A stretch of 64,000 bases of DNA, taken from Nocardioides sp. Root240. Its GTDB lineage: Bacteria; Actinomycetota; Actinomycetes; Propionibacteriales; Nocardioidaceae. Shown here one piece after another: positions 37,805 to 46,253 of the stretch (position 1 is the first letter of the stretch; each line of letters starts with the position of its first letter). Made by a program: the position numbers and the translations under genes. The notes beneath the pieces were generated by a model. It made no database searches, had not been told where the DNA came from, and worked only from the letters and a program-made list of their open reading frames with translations. Location of the stretch: positions 226,183-290,182 of the forward strand of contig NZ_LMIT01000013.1 of the NCBI RefSeq assembly GCF_001428825.1, read 5' to 3'.

Positions 37805-38782
37805 GTGAAAGGAACTTCCGGACGCCTGCTGGAGCTGCTCGGCCTGCTCCAGGCACGGGTCGAGTGGACCGCCCCCGAGCTCGCCGCGCGGCTCGGCGTC
37901 ACCGACCGCACCGTCCGCAACGACGTCACCCGGCTGCGCGAGCTGGGCTACCCCGTCGACGGCGTGCGCGGTCGGGCCGGCCACTACCGGCTGGGCGCCG
38001 GCGCCAAGCTGCCCCCGCTGCTGCTGGACGACGAGGAGGCCGTCGCGGTCGCCGTCGGGCTGCGCACGCTGACCGGCGTCTCCGGCTTCGAGGAGAGCGG
38101 GAGCCGGGCGCTGACCAAGCTCGAGCACGTGCTGCCCGACCGCCTGCGCCGCCGGGTCACCGCACTGCGCGACGCCACCGAGGCCGGGCCGGTCAACACC
38201 GACTCGAACGTCGAGGATCCCGAGGTCGACGCCGGCGTGCTGGCGGAGATCGCCGACGCGATCCGCGACCACCGCGGGCTACGGGCGTTCTTCGGCGACG
38301 GCGCGGACGACGAGCGCGAGCGGATCGAGATCGAGCCCTACCGGCTGGTCGCCTGGCAGCGGCGGTGGTTCGTGGTCGGCCGCTCCCCCGCCACGGGCGA
38401 GTGGGCGCCGTACCGGGTGGACTGGCTGACCCTGCGCCTGCCGGGCGGGCGCGGCTTCACCCCCGCGCCGCTGCCGGGCGACCTGACCGAGCTCGTCGTC
38501 CGCGAGGTGGCGCGCACCGGCTGGTCGGTGCACGCCCGGCTGGTCATCGACGCCCCGGCCGAGGAGGTGCTGTCGCGGATCAACCCGGCCGTCGGTGTCG
38601 TCGAGTCCCGACCCGACGGGCGCAGCGTGCTGGTCACGGGCGGCGACAGCCTCGAGATCGTCGCGGTGTGGATCGGCATGCTCGGCCTGGACTTCACCGT
38701 CGAGTCACCGGCGGCGCTCGTCGACCGTCTCCGGGTGCTGGCGCAGCGTTATGCCGGTGCGGTTGTCGGGAGCGCTGGCTAG
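37805..38782 (+). CDS. HTH (DeoR-like) plus WYL-domain regulator
   Basis: 325 residues. The N-terminal winged helix (GRLLELLGLLQARVEWTAPELAARLGVTDRTVRNDVTRLRELGYPVDGVRG) precedes a WYL domain whose core is YRLVAWQRRWFVVGRSP near 180. WYL domains bind nucleic acids or nucleotides and switch regulators. A C-terminal helical extension follows. Divergent from the epoxide hydrolase; likely regulates it. GTG start. Its TAG stop (38780-38782) opens the -10 of the next gene. Confidence 0.9.
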   Translation: MKGTSGRLLELLGLLQARVEWTAPELAARLGVTDRTVRNDVTRLRELGYPVDGVRGRAGHYRLGAGAKLPPLLLDDEEAVAVAVGLRTLTGVSGFEESGSRALTKLEHVLPDRLRRRVTALRDATEAGPVNTDSNVEDPEVDAGVLAEIADAIRDHRGLRAFFGDGADDERERIEIEPYRLVAWQRRWFVVGRSPATGEWAPYRVDWLTLRLPGGRGFTPAPLPGDLTELVVREVARTGWSVHARLVIDAPAEEVLSRINPAVGVVESRPDGRSVLVTGGDSLEIVAVWIGMLGLDFTVESPAALVDRLRVLAQRYAGAVVGSAG

Positions 38783-38785
38783 GGT
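38780..38785 (+). promoter_or_regulatory. -10 hexamer TAGGGT that includes the WYL-gene stop codon
   Basis: TAG ends the regulator gene and starts TAGGGT. The DUF885 gene starts 7 bases after it at ATG 38793, without a ribosome binding site. Confidence 0.55.
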
Positions 38786-38792
38786 CGGCGCC

Positions 38793-40463
38793 ATGACGCG
38801 ACTCGTGGACGCCCGCACCGAGCAGCTCGTCGAGGACCTGGCCGCGCTGGACCCGTTGACCGCGACCTTCGCGGGCATCGCGGGTCACGACGGCGAGCTC
38901 CCCGACCTCTCCCCCGACGGCTTCGCCGCGCGCGAGGAGCTGCACCGCCGCGCCCTGGCCGACGTGGCCGCCCTCGACGTCACCGACGAGCGCGAGCAGG
39001 TCGCCAAGGATGCCTTCCTCGAGCGGGTCGGGCTCACCGTCGAGCGGGCCGACGCGGGCGTCGAGCGCAGCGAGTTCTCCGTGATCAGCAGCGCGATCCA
39101 CGCCGTGCGCGAGGTCTTCGACCTGATGCCGACCGAGACCCCCGAGCACTGGGAGGCGATCGGCTCCCGCCTCGCCGCCGTCCCGCAGGCCCTCGACGGC
39201 TACCGCACGACCCTGCTCGAGGAGGCCGCCGCCGGCCGGGTCTCGGCCCGCCGGCAGTACGCCGAGGTGGCCGGCCAGGTGCGCGGCTGGACCGGGCAGG
39301 AGGGCGCCGCGGGCGACTACTTCCAGCGCGCCGTGAGCTCCGCCCCCGCGGAGGTCCGGGACCAGCTGAGCAGGGCGGCCCAGCAGGCCTCGGCGGCGTA
39401 CGCCGAGTTCGGGCGGTTCATCGAGACCGACCTGCAGCCGCGCGGCCGCGAGGTCGACGGCGTCGGCCGCGAGGCCTACGCCCTCAACTCCCGCTACTTC
39501 CTCGGAGCGGCCGTGGACCTCGAGGAGACCTACGCGTGGGGCTGGGAGGAGCTCAAGCGCATCGAGGACGACATGGCCGCGACCGCGCAGCGCATCGTGC
39601 GCGGCGGCTCGGTGGCCGACGCCGTGGCTGCCCTCGACGCCGACCCGGCCCGCGACTGCGGCAGCCGCGAGGCCTTCCAGGAGTGGATGCAGGCCACGTC
39701 CGACGAGATCCTGCGGACCTTCGACGGCGTCCACTTCGACATCGCCGAGCCGATCCGCACCCTGCAGTGCAAGGTCGCGCCCGTCAACGACGGCGGTGCC
39801 TGGTACTCCCCACCCTCCGAGGACTTCTCGCGTCCCGGCACGATGTGGTTCTCGTTCACCGACGACCACGAGCGCTACTCCACCTGGCGCGAGACGACGA
39901 CCGTCTTCCACGAGGGCGTGCCCGGCCACCACCTCCAGTGCGCCCAGGTCGTCCACCAGGCCGAGCTGCTCAACCGCTGGCAGCGGCTGCTGTGCTGGGT
40001 CAGCGGCCACGGCGAGGGCTGGGCGCTGTACGCCGAGCGGCTGATGGACGAGCTCGGCTACTTCGAGGACCCGGGCGACCGGCTCGGCTTCCTCGACATG
40101 CAGGGCTTCCGGGCCGCGCGGGTGATCGTCGACATCGGCGTCCACCTCGGCCTCGAGGTGCCCGAGGACAACCCCTTCGGCTGGCGCCCGGGCGAGGTCT
40201 GGGACGCCGACCGGGTCCTCGAGTTCATGCGGGCGCACTCGCGGATGGACGACGGCTCGCTGAGGTTCGAGGTCAACCGCTACCTCGGCTGGCCGGGCCA
40301 GGCGCCGTCGTACAAGGTCGGGGAGCGGATCTGGCTCGACGCCCGCGCCGACGCGCAGGCCCGCCACGGCAGTGCCTTCGACCTCAAGGCCTTCCACACC
40401 GCGGCCCTCGACCTCGGCTCGATCGGGCTCGACCCGCTCAAGGCGGCGCTCGCGCGGCTGTGA
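38793..40463 (+). CDS. DUF885 family metallopeptidase-like protein
   Basis: 556 residues, predicted cytosolic. FHEGVPGHHLQ at about 374-383 is an HExxH-like zinc site (HEGVPGHH) of this M3-related family, and GEGWALYAERLMDELGYF near 410 gives the third ligand. Members are thought to be carboxypeptidase-like, but most lack a proven substrate. The start ATG lies 7 bases after TAGGGT. The stop overlaps the next gene (GTGA). Confidence 0.88.
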   Translation: MTRLVDARTEQLVEDLAALDPLTATFAGIAGHDGELPDLSPDGFAAREELHRRALADVAALDVTDEREQVAKDAFLERVGLTVERADAGVERSEFSVISSAIHAVREVFDLMPTETPEHWEAIGSRLAAVPQALDGYRTTLLEEAAAGRVSARRQYAEVAGQVRGWTGQEGAAGDYFQRAVSSAPAEVRDQLSRAAQQASAAYAEFGRFIETDLQPRGREVDGVGREAYALNSRYFLGAAVDLEETYAWGWEELKRIEDDMAATAQRIVRGGSVADAVAALDADPARDCGSREAFQEWMQATSDEILRTFDGVHFDIAEPIRTLQCKVAPVNDGGAWYSPPSEDFSRPGTMWFSFTDDHERYSTWRETTTVFHEGVPGHHLQCAQVVHQAELLNRWQRLLCWVSGHGEGWALYAERLMDELGYFEDPGDRLGFLDMQGFRAARVIVDIGVHLGLEVPEDNPFGWRPGEVWDADRVLEFMRAHSRMDDGSLRFEVNRYLGWPGQAPSYKVGERIWLDARADAQARHGSAFDLKAFHTAALDLGSIGLDPLKAALARL

Positions 40464-41578
40464 CCGTCCTCGACGTCGAGCAGGCGCGCCGGATCGCGGT
40501 CCGGGCGCAGCTGCTCGACGCCCCGGCGACCCGCGCGGGTCGGTCGGTCGCGGAGGTCGTCGACGAGCTCACGTTGCTGCAGGTCGACCCGACCGCAGCG
40601 GTCGCGCCGAACGTGGACCTGGTCCTGTGGTCGCGCCTCGGCGGCGACTACGAGCACTCGGACCTGACCTTCGCGCTGGAGACGGAGCGCTCGCTGGTGG
40701 AGCACTCGTCGTACGTCCGCCCGGTCGACGACATCGGGCTGGTCCTCGCCACGATGCGCCACGAGCTGCACCCGCGGGTGCTCGAGTGGGTCGAGGCCAA
40801 CGCGCGGTTCCGTACCGACGTGCTCGCGCAGCTGGCCGCGGAGGGCCCGCGGACGGCGGCGGAGGTGCCCGACACCTGCCAGGTGCCGTGGGAGTCGAGC
40901 GGCTGGAACCACGACAAGAACGTCAACCGGCTGCTGGAGATGCTCACCCTCCTCGGCGACGTCGCGATCAGCAGCCGCCACGGCAAGCTCCGGGTCTACG
41001 ACCTCGCCGAGCGGGTCTACCCGGCGGACCTCACCGTCCCGTCGTACGACGACGCCAAGGCCGCCCTCGACCGACGCCGCCTCGCCTCCCTCGGCATCGC
41101 CCGCGGCTCCGCCAGGGGCAACGGCGGCGAGCAGATCGGTGCCGGCAGCGGAGGCGTCCCCGTGACCGTGGCCGGCGTCGCCGGCGAGTGGCGCGCCGAC
41201 CCCGACGCGCTGGCCGCGGCCGACGACGACTTCGAGGGCCGCTGCGCCTTCCTCTCCCCCTTCGACCGCCTCGTCTACGACCGCGACCGCGCCCTCGACC
41301 TGTTCGACTTCGAGTACGTCCTGGAGATGTACAAGCCCGCCGCGAAGCGGCGCTGGGGCTACTTCGCCCTCCCCGTCCTGCACGACGACCGGCTGGTCGG
41401 CAAGCTCGACGCGAAGGCCGACCGCAGGGCGGGGGTGCTGCGGGTGCACGCCGTCCACGAGGACGTCCCGTGGTCGCCGGCGACGGGCGATGCGGTCGAC
41501 GCCGAGATCGACGCGCTGGCGTCGTGGCTGGGCCTGGCCGTCGTGCGCGACGAGGGGATCCGAGCGCGACCTCGTTAG
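40460..41578 (+). CDS. YcaQ-like winged-helix protein (DNA glycosylase family HTH_42)
   Basis: 372 residues. DVEQARRIAVRAQLLDA opens the family's winged helix, and DELTLLQVDPTAAVAPNVDLVLWSRLG, the central segment RLLEMLTLLGDVAISSR and FLSPFDRLVYDRDRALDLFDFEYVLEMYKPAAKRRWGYFALPVL are diagnostic of the YcaQ/AlkX group. E. coli YcaQ unhooks interstrand DNA crosslinks. The GTG overlaps the DUF885 stop. Its TAG stop starts the -10 of maf. Confidence 0.9.
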   Translation: MTVLDVEQARRIAVRAQLLDAPATRAGRSVAEVVDELTLLQVDPTAAVAPNVDLVLWSRLGGDYEHSDLTFALETERSLVEHSSYVRPVDDIGLVLATMRHELHPRVLEWVEANARFRTDVLAQLAAEGPRTAAEVPDTCQVPWESSGWNHDKNVNRLLEMLTLLGDVAISSRHGKLRVYDLAERVYPADLTVPSYDDAKAALDRRRLASLGIARGSARGNGGEQIGAGSGGVPVTVAGVAGEWRADPDALAAADDDFEGRCAFLSPFDRLVYDRDRALDLFDFEYVLEMYKPAAKRRWGYFALPVLHDDRLVGKLDAKADRRAGVLRVHAVHEDVPWSPATGDAVDAEIDALASWLGLAVVRDEGIRARPR

Positions 41579-41581
41579 GGT
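41576..41581 (+). promoter_or_regulatory. -10 hexamer TAGGGT that includes the ycaQ-like stop codon
   Basis: The TAG stop (41576-41578) is followed by GGT, making TAGGGT 6 bases ahead of the GTG of maf (41588). Confidence 0.55.
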
Positions 41582-41587
41582 GGCCGG

Positions 41588-42187
41588 GTGCCGCAGCTCG
41601 TCCTCGCCTCCGCGTCCCCCGCCCGGCTCGCGACCCTTCGCAGCGCGGGCTTCGACCCGCAGGTCGTGGTGTCCGGCGTCGACGAGTCGCAGGTGACCGG
41701 CGTACCTCCTGCCGAGCTGGCGCTGCGCCTCGCGGAGCTGAAGTGCGCGGCCGTCGCCGACGGCGGCGAGGTCCCGGCCGACGCCCTGGTGCTCGGGTGC
41801 GACTCGGTCCTCGAGCTCGACGGCGAGGCCCTCGGCAAGCCGGACGACGCCGACGAGGCGGTCCGTCGCTGGGAGGCGATGCGGGGCCGGTCCGGCGTCC
41901 TGCACTCGGGCCACTGCCTGCGCGACGTCGCCGCGGGCCGGCAGGCGGCAGCGACCGCCTCGACCCGGGTGCACTTCGCGGACGTGACCGACGAGGAGAT
42001 CGCGGCCTACGTCGCGACCGGGGAGCCGCTCCACGTCGCGGGCGCCTTCACGGTCGACGGCCTCGGCGGCGGCTTCGTCACCGGCATCGAGGGCGACCAC
42101 CACAACGTCGTCGGCGTGAGCCTGCCCCTGCTCCGCGGCCTGGTCAGGGAGCTCGGCCACTCGTGGACCGACCTCTGGGCACGCTAG
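41588..42187 (+). CDS. maf: Maf-family nucleotide pyrophosphatase
   Basis: 199 residues. LVLASASPARLATLRSAG (about 4-21) binds the substrate. GCDSVLELDGEALGKPDDADEA near 76 holds the catalytic Asp and FTVDGLGGGFVTGIEGDHHNVVGVSL the conserved second half. Maf hydrolyses non-canonical or modified NTPs such as m5UTP. In mycobacteria maf lies near birA, as it does loosely here. GTG start, leaderless. The next gene overlaps its last 25 bases in another frame. Confidence 0.92.
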   Translation: MPQLVLASASPARLATLRSAGFDPQVVVSGVDESQVTGVPPAELALRLAELKCAAVADGGEVPADALVLGCDSVLELDGEALGKPDDADEAVRRWEAMRGRSGVLHSGHCLRDVAAGRQAAATASTRVHFADVTDEEIAAYVATGEPLHVAGAFTVDGLGGGFVTGIEGDHHNVVGVSLPLLRGLVRELGHSWTDLWAR

Positions 42188-43497
42188 GGACGTCGGCCGT
42201 CGTCGCGGTCCTCCTGCTGGGCGGGCCTCCTGCGACGGCAGCCCCGGACGACGACCCCGGCCCCGCCCTGGCCGGTACGCCGGTCGCCGGCGCCTCCGGG
42301 TCGGCCACGCCGCCGGCGCTGACCGTCGGCCGCTACCTCGACCACCTGCCCGCGCGCGGGTCACTCGGCTACCGGCTGCCCCGCACCGCCGCGGGCAGCA
42401 CCTTCCACGTCGCCGCGCTGTTCGTGGGTGCGGGCGACTCGGTCGGCGAGGGCGTCCGCATCGAGGTCGGTACGACGCCCGGCGACGAGGGCTGCGGCAG
42501 TGGCGGCGTGTTCCGGCCGACGCTCGGTGAGCAGGCGCCCGTGCTCTTCACGACCGTCACCACCTGGACCGACGTCGACGACCACGAGTGCGCGGTCGCC
42601 GACGACCTCTTCCTCACCCTCCACGCCCCCGACGACCCGGCCGACGCAGGCCGCGAGGTGGAGCTGCTCGTCTTCGAGGAGCCGCCGCTGTCGGACTACG
42701 GCATGGGCCTGCTGCCCGACCCGGCGCCGCCGGCGTGGACTCCGCTGGCACCCGCCGCCTCCCCGCGGGAGGTGCCGCCCGGGACCACGCCGACCAGCGC
42801 ACCGGTCGTGCGCGACGGCAGCTACCGCCTCACCCTGCGGCCGGGCCGCACCCAGGTCCTGGCGGTCCCGCTCGACTGGGACCAGACCGTGCAGGCCCAG
42901 CTCGACGCCCGGCTCCCCGTGGGCGCCCCTGGCCCCGGCGAGATCGCGATCGACGTGGTCGGACCGATGCTCGGCACCAGCGAGGTCTCCTTCACGATGA
43001 CCCGGCCCGACGACTGGACCGTCCCGACGACCGCGCCCGGACGGCTCCGGATCGGCGCCCAGTCGCAGGTCGTCTCGTACGCCCACCGCGACTCCTACGA
43101 CGCCGCCGTCAGCACCGAGGCCCTCGCCGGGATCCACTACGTCGTCGTCCGCTGGCCCGGCACCGACCAGGCCGGACCGGCCGCCGCCGCGCTGGAGGTG
43201 CCGGCGACCGTGACCCTGCGGACGACCGGCGAGGCGACGGACGGGGTGCCGTCGTACACGCCGGTCGAGGGGCTGCTCGGGCCCCAGGCGGGATCACGCC
43301 TGGTCGACGGCACGCTGCAGGCGCCCCCGGTCGACGCGCCCGCGGCAGCACCGGTCGACGAGCCCGAGGACGGGCCACAGCCGTGGCTGGTCGCCGTGGC
43401 GGGACTCGCGGGGATCGGCGTGGTCGGGGGCCTGGTGCGAGCCCGGCGGCGGGCCGTCGTGAGCCGGGAAGGCACGTACCCCCGCCACCGCGACTGA
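42163..43497 (+). CDS. Secreted, membrane-anchored protein of unknown function
   Basis: 444 residues. Signal peptide (MDRPLGTLGTSAVVAVLLLGG then PPATAAP) followed by a Pro/Asp-rich exported region with repeated beta-like segments, four cysteines at most, and a C-terminal helix (PWLVAVAGLAGIGVVGGLVRARRR) that anchors it. Acidic and threonine-rich throughout. No known domain recognised. The GTG at 42163 is inside maf; the signal peptide sits directly after. A stem surrounds its stop codon. Confidence 0.75.
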   Translation: MDRPLGTLGTSAVVAVLLLGGPPATAAPDDDPGPALAGTPVAGASGSATPPALTVGRYLDHLPARGSLGYRLPRTAAGSTFHVAALFVGAGDSVGEGVRIEVGTTPGDEGCGSGGVFRPTLGEQAPVLFTTVTTWTDVDDHECAVADDLFLTLHAPDDPADAGREVELLVFEEPPLSDYGMGLLPDPAPPAWTPLAPAASPREVPPGTTPTSAPVVRDGSYRLTLRPGRTQVLAVPLDWDQTVQAQLDARLPVGAPGPGEIAIDVVGPMLGTSEVSFTMTRPDDWTVPTTAPGRLRIGAQSQVVSYAHRDSYDAAVSTEALAGIHYVVVRWPGTDQAGPAAAALEVPATVTLRTTGEATDGVPSYTPVEGLLGPQAGSRLVDGTLQAPPVDAPAAAPVDEPEDGPQPWLVAVAGLAGIGVVGGLVRARRRAVVSREGTYPRHRD

Positions 43498-43541
43498 CCG
43501 CGGGAGCGGGGGTACGACCGATGCGGTGCCCCACGCACCGC
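43475..43541. terminator. Double hairpin between convergent genes
   Basis: The 11-base arms CGTACCCCCGC (43475-43485) and GCGGGGGTACG (43506-43516) enclose the stop codon. A second stem GCGGTGC (43523-43529) and GCACCGC (43535-43541) follows. They serve both the secreted-protein gene (+) and the XRE-TPR gene (-). Confidence 0.6.
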
Positions 43542-43615
43542 AACCGGCCCTGCCATGTCCCGGGGGCCAGCCTGCCTCGTCAGGCAGATTCAGGCAAGTC
43601 CTTGTCCGGCGGTGC

Positions 43616-44971
43616 TCAGGCGCGCAGGTGGGCGGTCGGGGACTCCCCCACCCGCAGACCGGTCGACGCGCCAGCGTTGCGAAAGGCCTGCAGCGCGCCG
43701 TCCGTGTCGCCCACGTCGGTCAGCAACGTGCCCAGGTCGAACCAGAGCTGGGCAGCCTCGCGGTCGGCGCCCGCGGCGGTCAGCGCGTGGATCGCGCGGC
43801 CGTAGTGCTCGCGCGCGTCGGACGGACGCGCGTCCAGCGCCGCGGCCTGGCCGAGGACGACGTGGGCCCAGGCATCGAGGAGCGAGGCCTTGGCCGGCGA
43901 CTCCGCGAGCGCACGCTCGGCCGAGGCGACCGCCTCGTCGAGCCGGCCGAGCAGCACGAGCGCCCGCCCCCGGTTGACGTGGACCAGCGCCTGGTCCCAC
44001 GCCGAACCGCCGACCGCGAGCTCGCGCTCGGCGACGGCCATGATGTCGAGCGCGGCCTGCGGCTCGGGCGGCGTCGTCGACAGGTGCAGCCGCGCGACCA
44101 GGCCCCGCAGCTTGGCGAGGTTGCGGTTGTCGTCGCCGAGCTCGAAGAGCGCGAGCGCCTTGCGGGCCAGGTCGAGCGACTGCGGGGTGGCGCCGTGGGT
44201 GGCGGCGTCGATGAGGCTGGCGTTCCAGTACGCCGACGCCTTGCCGATCGGTGAGTCGTACTTCTCGGCCTCGGCGAGCGCGCGCTTGCACACCCGCATC
44301 GCCTCCCCGAGGTCACCGCGCACGTGGTACGCCGCCGCGACGGTCACGCTGAGCTGGATCGCCTCGGTCAGCCCCTCCAGGCCGAGCTCGACGATCAGCG
44401 CCCGAGCCCGGTCGCCTACCTCGATCGCCCGCGCCGGCTCGCCGCCGTCGCGGTAGCAGCGCGAGAGCGAGATCAGGTCCTTGAGCCAGACCGCGTCGGC
44501 GATCGGCTCGCCGACCAGGTCCTCGAACGCCATGATCGCGCCGTCGAGGTCGCCGGTCATCTCGAGGGCGCTCGCGCGGATGCGTCGCGCCCGTCGTACC
44601 AGCTCGGTGTCGGCGGTCCGCTCCAGCCGGGCGAGCAGCTGCTCGGCCCGGGTCAGCGCCTGCGGCGCGTCGCCGCCCGCCAGGGCCAGCTCGGCGTGGT
44701 CGAGCCCGAGCTGCAGCTCGGCCCGCTCGTCGTGGCTCACCCCGATGAGGAGCTCCTCGAGCGTGGTGCCCATCCGGACGGCGAGGCGGCCCAGGAGCAG
44801 CGCCTCGGGCCGGCGCTGGCCGTCCTCGATCCGGGAGAGGTACGCCGCCGTGATGTCCTCGCCGGCCACCTGGACCTGGGTCATCCCGGCGGCGACGCGC
44901 GCCACGCGGATCCGTCGACCGAGCTCGGCGGGGTCGATCGTCCTGCTCAGCTCGGCAAGCCTGGTGTCCAC
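43616..44971 (-). CDS. XRE-type helix-turn-helix regulator with TPR-like repeats
   Basis: 451 residues. Helix-turn-helix at about 18-72 (LGRRIRVARVAAGMTQVQVAG and AYLSRIEDGQRRPEALLLGRLA). The rest is a superhelix of TPR-like units, each with an Ala/Leu pattern (for example RAEQLLARLER, GDLDGAIMAFEDLVG, GDLGEAMRVCKRALAEAEKY, LGRLDEAVASAERALAE). Similar proteins bind peptides or other proteins and control secondary metabolism or quorum systems. The GTG start has CAGAAT 6 bases upstream. No obvious operon partner; the acyl-CoA dehydrogenase upstream is on the same strand. Confidence 0.87.
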   Translation of the reverse strand: MDTRLAELSRTIDPAELGRRIRVARVAAGMTQVQVAGEDITAAYLSRIEDGQRRPEALLLGRLAVRMGTTLEELLIGVSHDERAELQLGLDHAELALAGGDAPQALTRAEQLLARLERTADTELVRRARRIRASALEMTGDLDGAIMAFEDLVGEPIADAVWLKDLISLSRCYRDGGEPARAIEVGDRARALIVELGLEGLTEAIQLSVTVAAAYHVRGDLGEAMRVCKRALAEAEKYDSPIGKASAYWNASLIDAATHGATPQSLDLARKALALFELGDDNRNLAKLRGLVARLHLSTTPPEPQAALDIMAVAERELAVGGSAWDQALVHVNRGRALVLLGRLDEAVASAERALAESPAKASLLDAWAHVVLGQAAALDARPSDAREHYGRAIHALTAAGADREAAQLWFDLGTLLTDVGDTDGALQAFRNAGASTGLRVGESPTAHLRA

Positions 44972-44996
44972 CGGACCATTCTGCCCGTCCGAGCCA

Positions 44997-46196
44997 CTAT
45001 TCGACGGGAAGTCCGAGCCCTCGTGCGATCAGCATCCGCTGCACCTCCGACGTACCCTCGCCGATCTCGAGGATCTTGGCGTCGCGGTAGAACCGGGCGA
45101 CCGGGTACTCCTCCATGAATCCGTAGCCGCCGAAGACCTGCGTGGCGATCCTGGTCGCGGTGACCGCGGACTCGCTGGCGTAGAGCTTGGCGACCGAGGC
45201 GGCCTGCTTGAACTCCTTCATCGACGGCCCACGGCCGTCGACCATGGCGTCCTTCATCGCGGCTGCGCGGTAGGTCAGCATCCGCGAGGCGTGCAGCATC
45301 ACCTCGAGGTCGGCGATCTGGAAGGCCACGCCCTGCTTGCGTCCGATCGGGCCGCCCATCGTCTGGCGGTCGAGGGAGTACTCCACGCACAGGTCGACGC
45401 AAGCCTGGATCAGGCCGACGGCGAGCGCGGCGATGGCGACCCGCCCGTCGTCGAGGATCGCGAGGAACTGCGCGTAGCCGCGACCACGCTCGCCGAGCAG
45501 GTGGGCCTCCGGCACGCGGCAGTCGGTGAACGTCAGCGGGTGGGTGTCGGAGATGTGCCAGCCGAGCTTGTCGTAGGCCGGCTCGGCGACGAAGCCGGGC
45601 GTGCCCGCCGGGACGAGGATCGCGGAGATCTCCGGCTTGCCCTCGGCCGAGATGCCGGTGCGCGCGGTGACCGTCACCAGCGAGGTGATCGACGAGCCCG
45701 AGTTGGTGATGAACTGCTTGCCGCCGTTGACGACCCACTCGCCGTTGTCGAGCTCGGCGCGGGTCTTCGTCGCGCCCGCGTCGGAGCCGGCGCCCGGCTC
45801 GGTCAGGCCGAAGCCGGCGAGGCGGCGGCCGGCGACGAGGTCGGGCAGCCACTGCGCCTTCTGCTCGTCGGAGCCGAAGGTCTGGATCGGGTTGATGCCG
45901 AGGCCGACGCCGGCCTCCAGGGTCACGCCCATCGACTGGTCGACCCGGCCGAGCTCCTCGATCGCCAGGCACAGCGAGGTGAACGGGCCATCGGCGGCCT
46001 CGAGGCCCGCGCCGCCGTACTCCTCCGGGGCGGTGAGCCCGAACAGCCCGAGGTCGCCCATCTTCTGCACGACGTCCACGGGGAAGTAGTGGGACTTGTC
46101 CCACTCCGCCACGTGGGGGCGGATGGTGGACTCAGCGAAGTCCCGGACGGTGCGCCGGAACTCCTCGTGCTCGCGGGACAGGTCGAACTGGGTCAT
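44997..46196 (-). CDS. Acyl-CoA dehydrogenase
   Basis: 399 residues. FAD and substrate motifs: GFGLTEPGAGSDAGATKTRAE near 130, NGGKQFITNSGSS near 158, RQTMGGPIGRKQGVAFQIADL near 280, GGYGFMEEYPVARFYRDAKI near 355 and the catalytic Glu region EIGEGTSEVQR near 376. It resembles acyl-CoA dehydrogenases acting on short or branched chains. ATG start with TAGGAT (46203-46208) 6 bases upstream. A perfect palindrome lies just behind, so a repressor should control it. Confidence 0.93.
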   Translation of the reverse strand: MTQFDLSREHEEFRRTVRDFAESTIRPHVAEWDKSHYFPVDVVQKMGDLGLFGLTAPEEYGGAGLEAADGPFTSLCLAIEELGRVDQSMGVTLEAGVGLGINPIQTFGSDEQKAQWLPDLVAGRRLAGFGLTEPGAGSDAGATKTRAELDNGEWVVNGGKQFITNSGSSITSLVTVTARTGISAEGKPEISAILVPAGTPGFVAEPAYDKLGWHISDTHPLTFTDCRVPEAHLLGERGRGYAQFLAILDDGRVAIAALAVGLIQACVDLCVEYSLDRQTMGGPIGRKQGVAFQIADLEVMLHASRMLTYRAAAMKDAMVDGRGPSMKEFKQAASVAKLYASESAVTATRIATQVFGGYGFMEEYPVARFYRDAKILEIGEGTSEVQRMLIARGLGLPVE

Positions 46197-46216
46197 GCCG
46201 GCATCCTACGTCCCGA

Positions 46217-46234
46217 GGTTAACGTTTGTTAACC
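46217..46234 (-). promoter_or_regulatory. Perfect operator palindrome GGTTAAC-GTTT-GTTAACC
   Basis: Perfect 7-4-7 inverted repeat in the -20 to -38 zone of the acyl-CoA dehydrogenase promoter. It is the AT-richest spot nearby. It looks like a TetR or similar dimer site; no regulator gene is adjacent. Confidence 0.6.
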
Positions 46235-46253
46235 CCCCGGAAGAGGGATGGCG

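Noticed and set aside
40372-42162. Fusion of the secreted protein with upstream sequence in one open frame
   Set aside because: The upstream part overlaps the DUF885, ycaQ-like and maf genes out of frame; the signal peptide begins at 42163.
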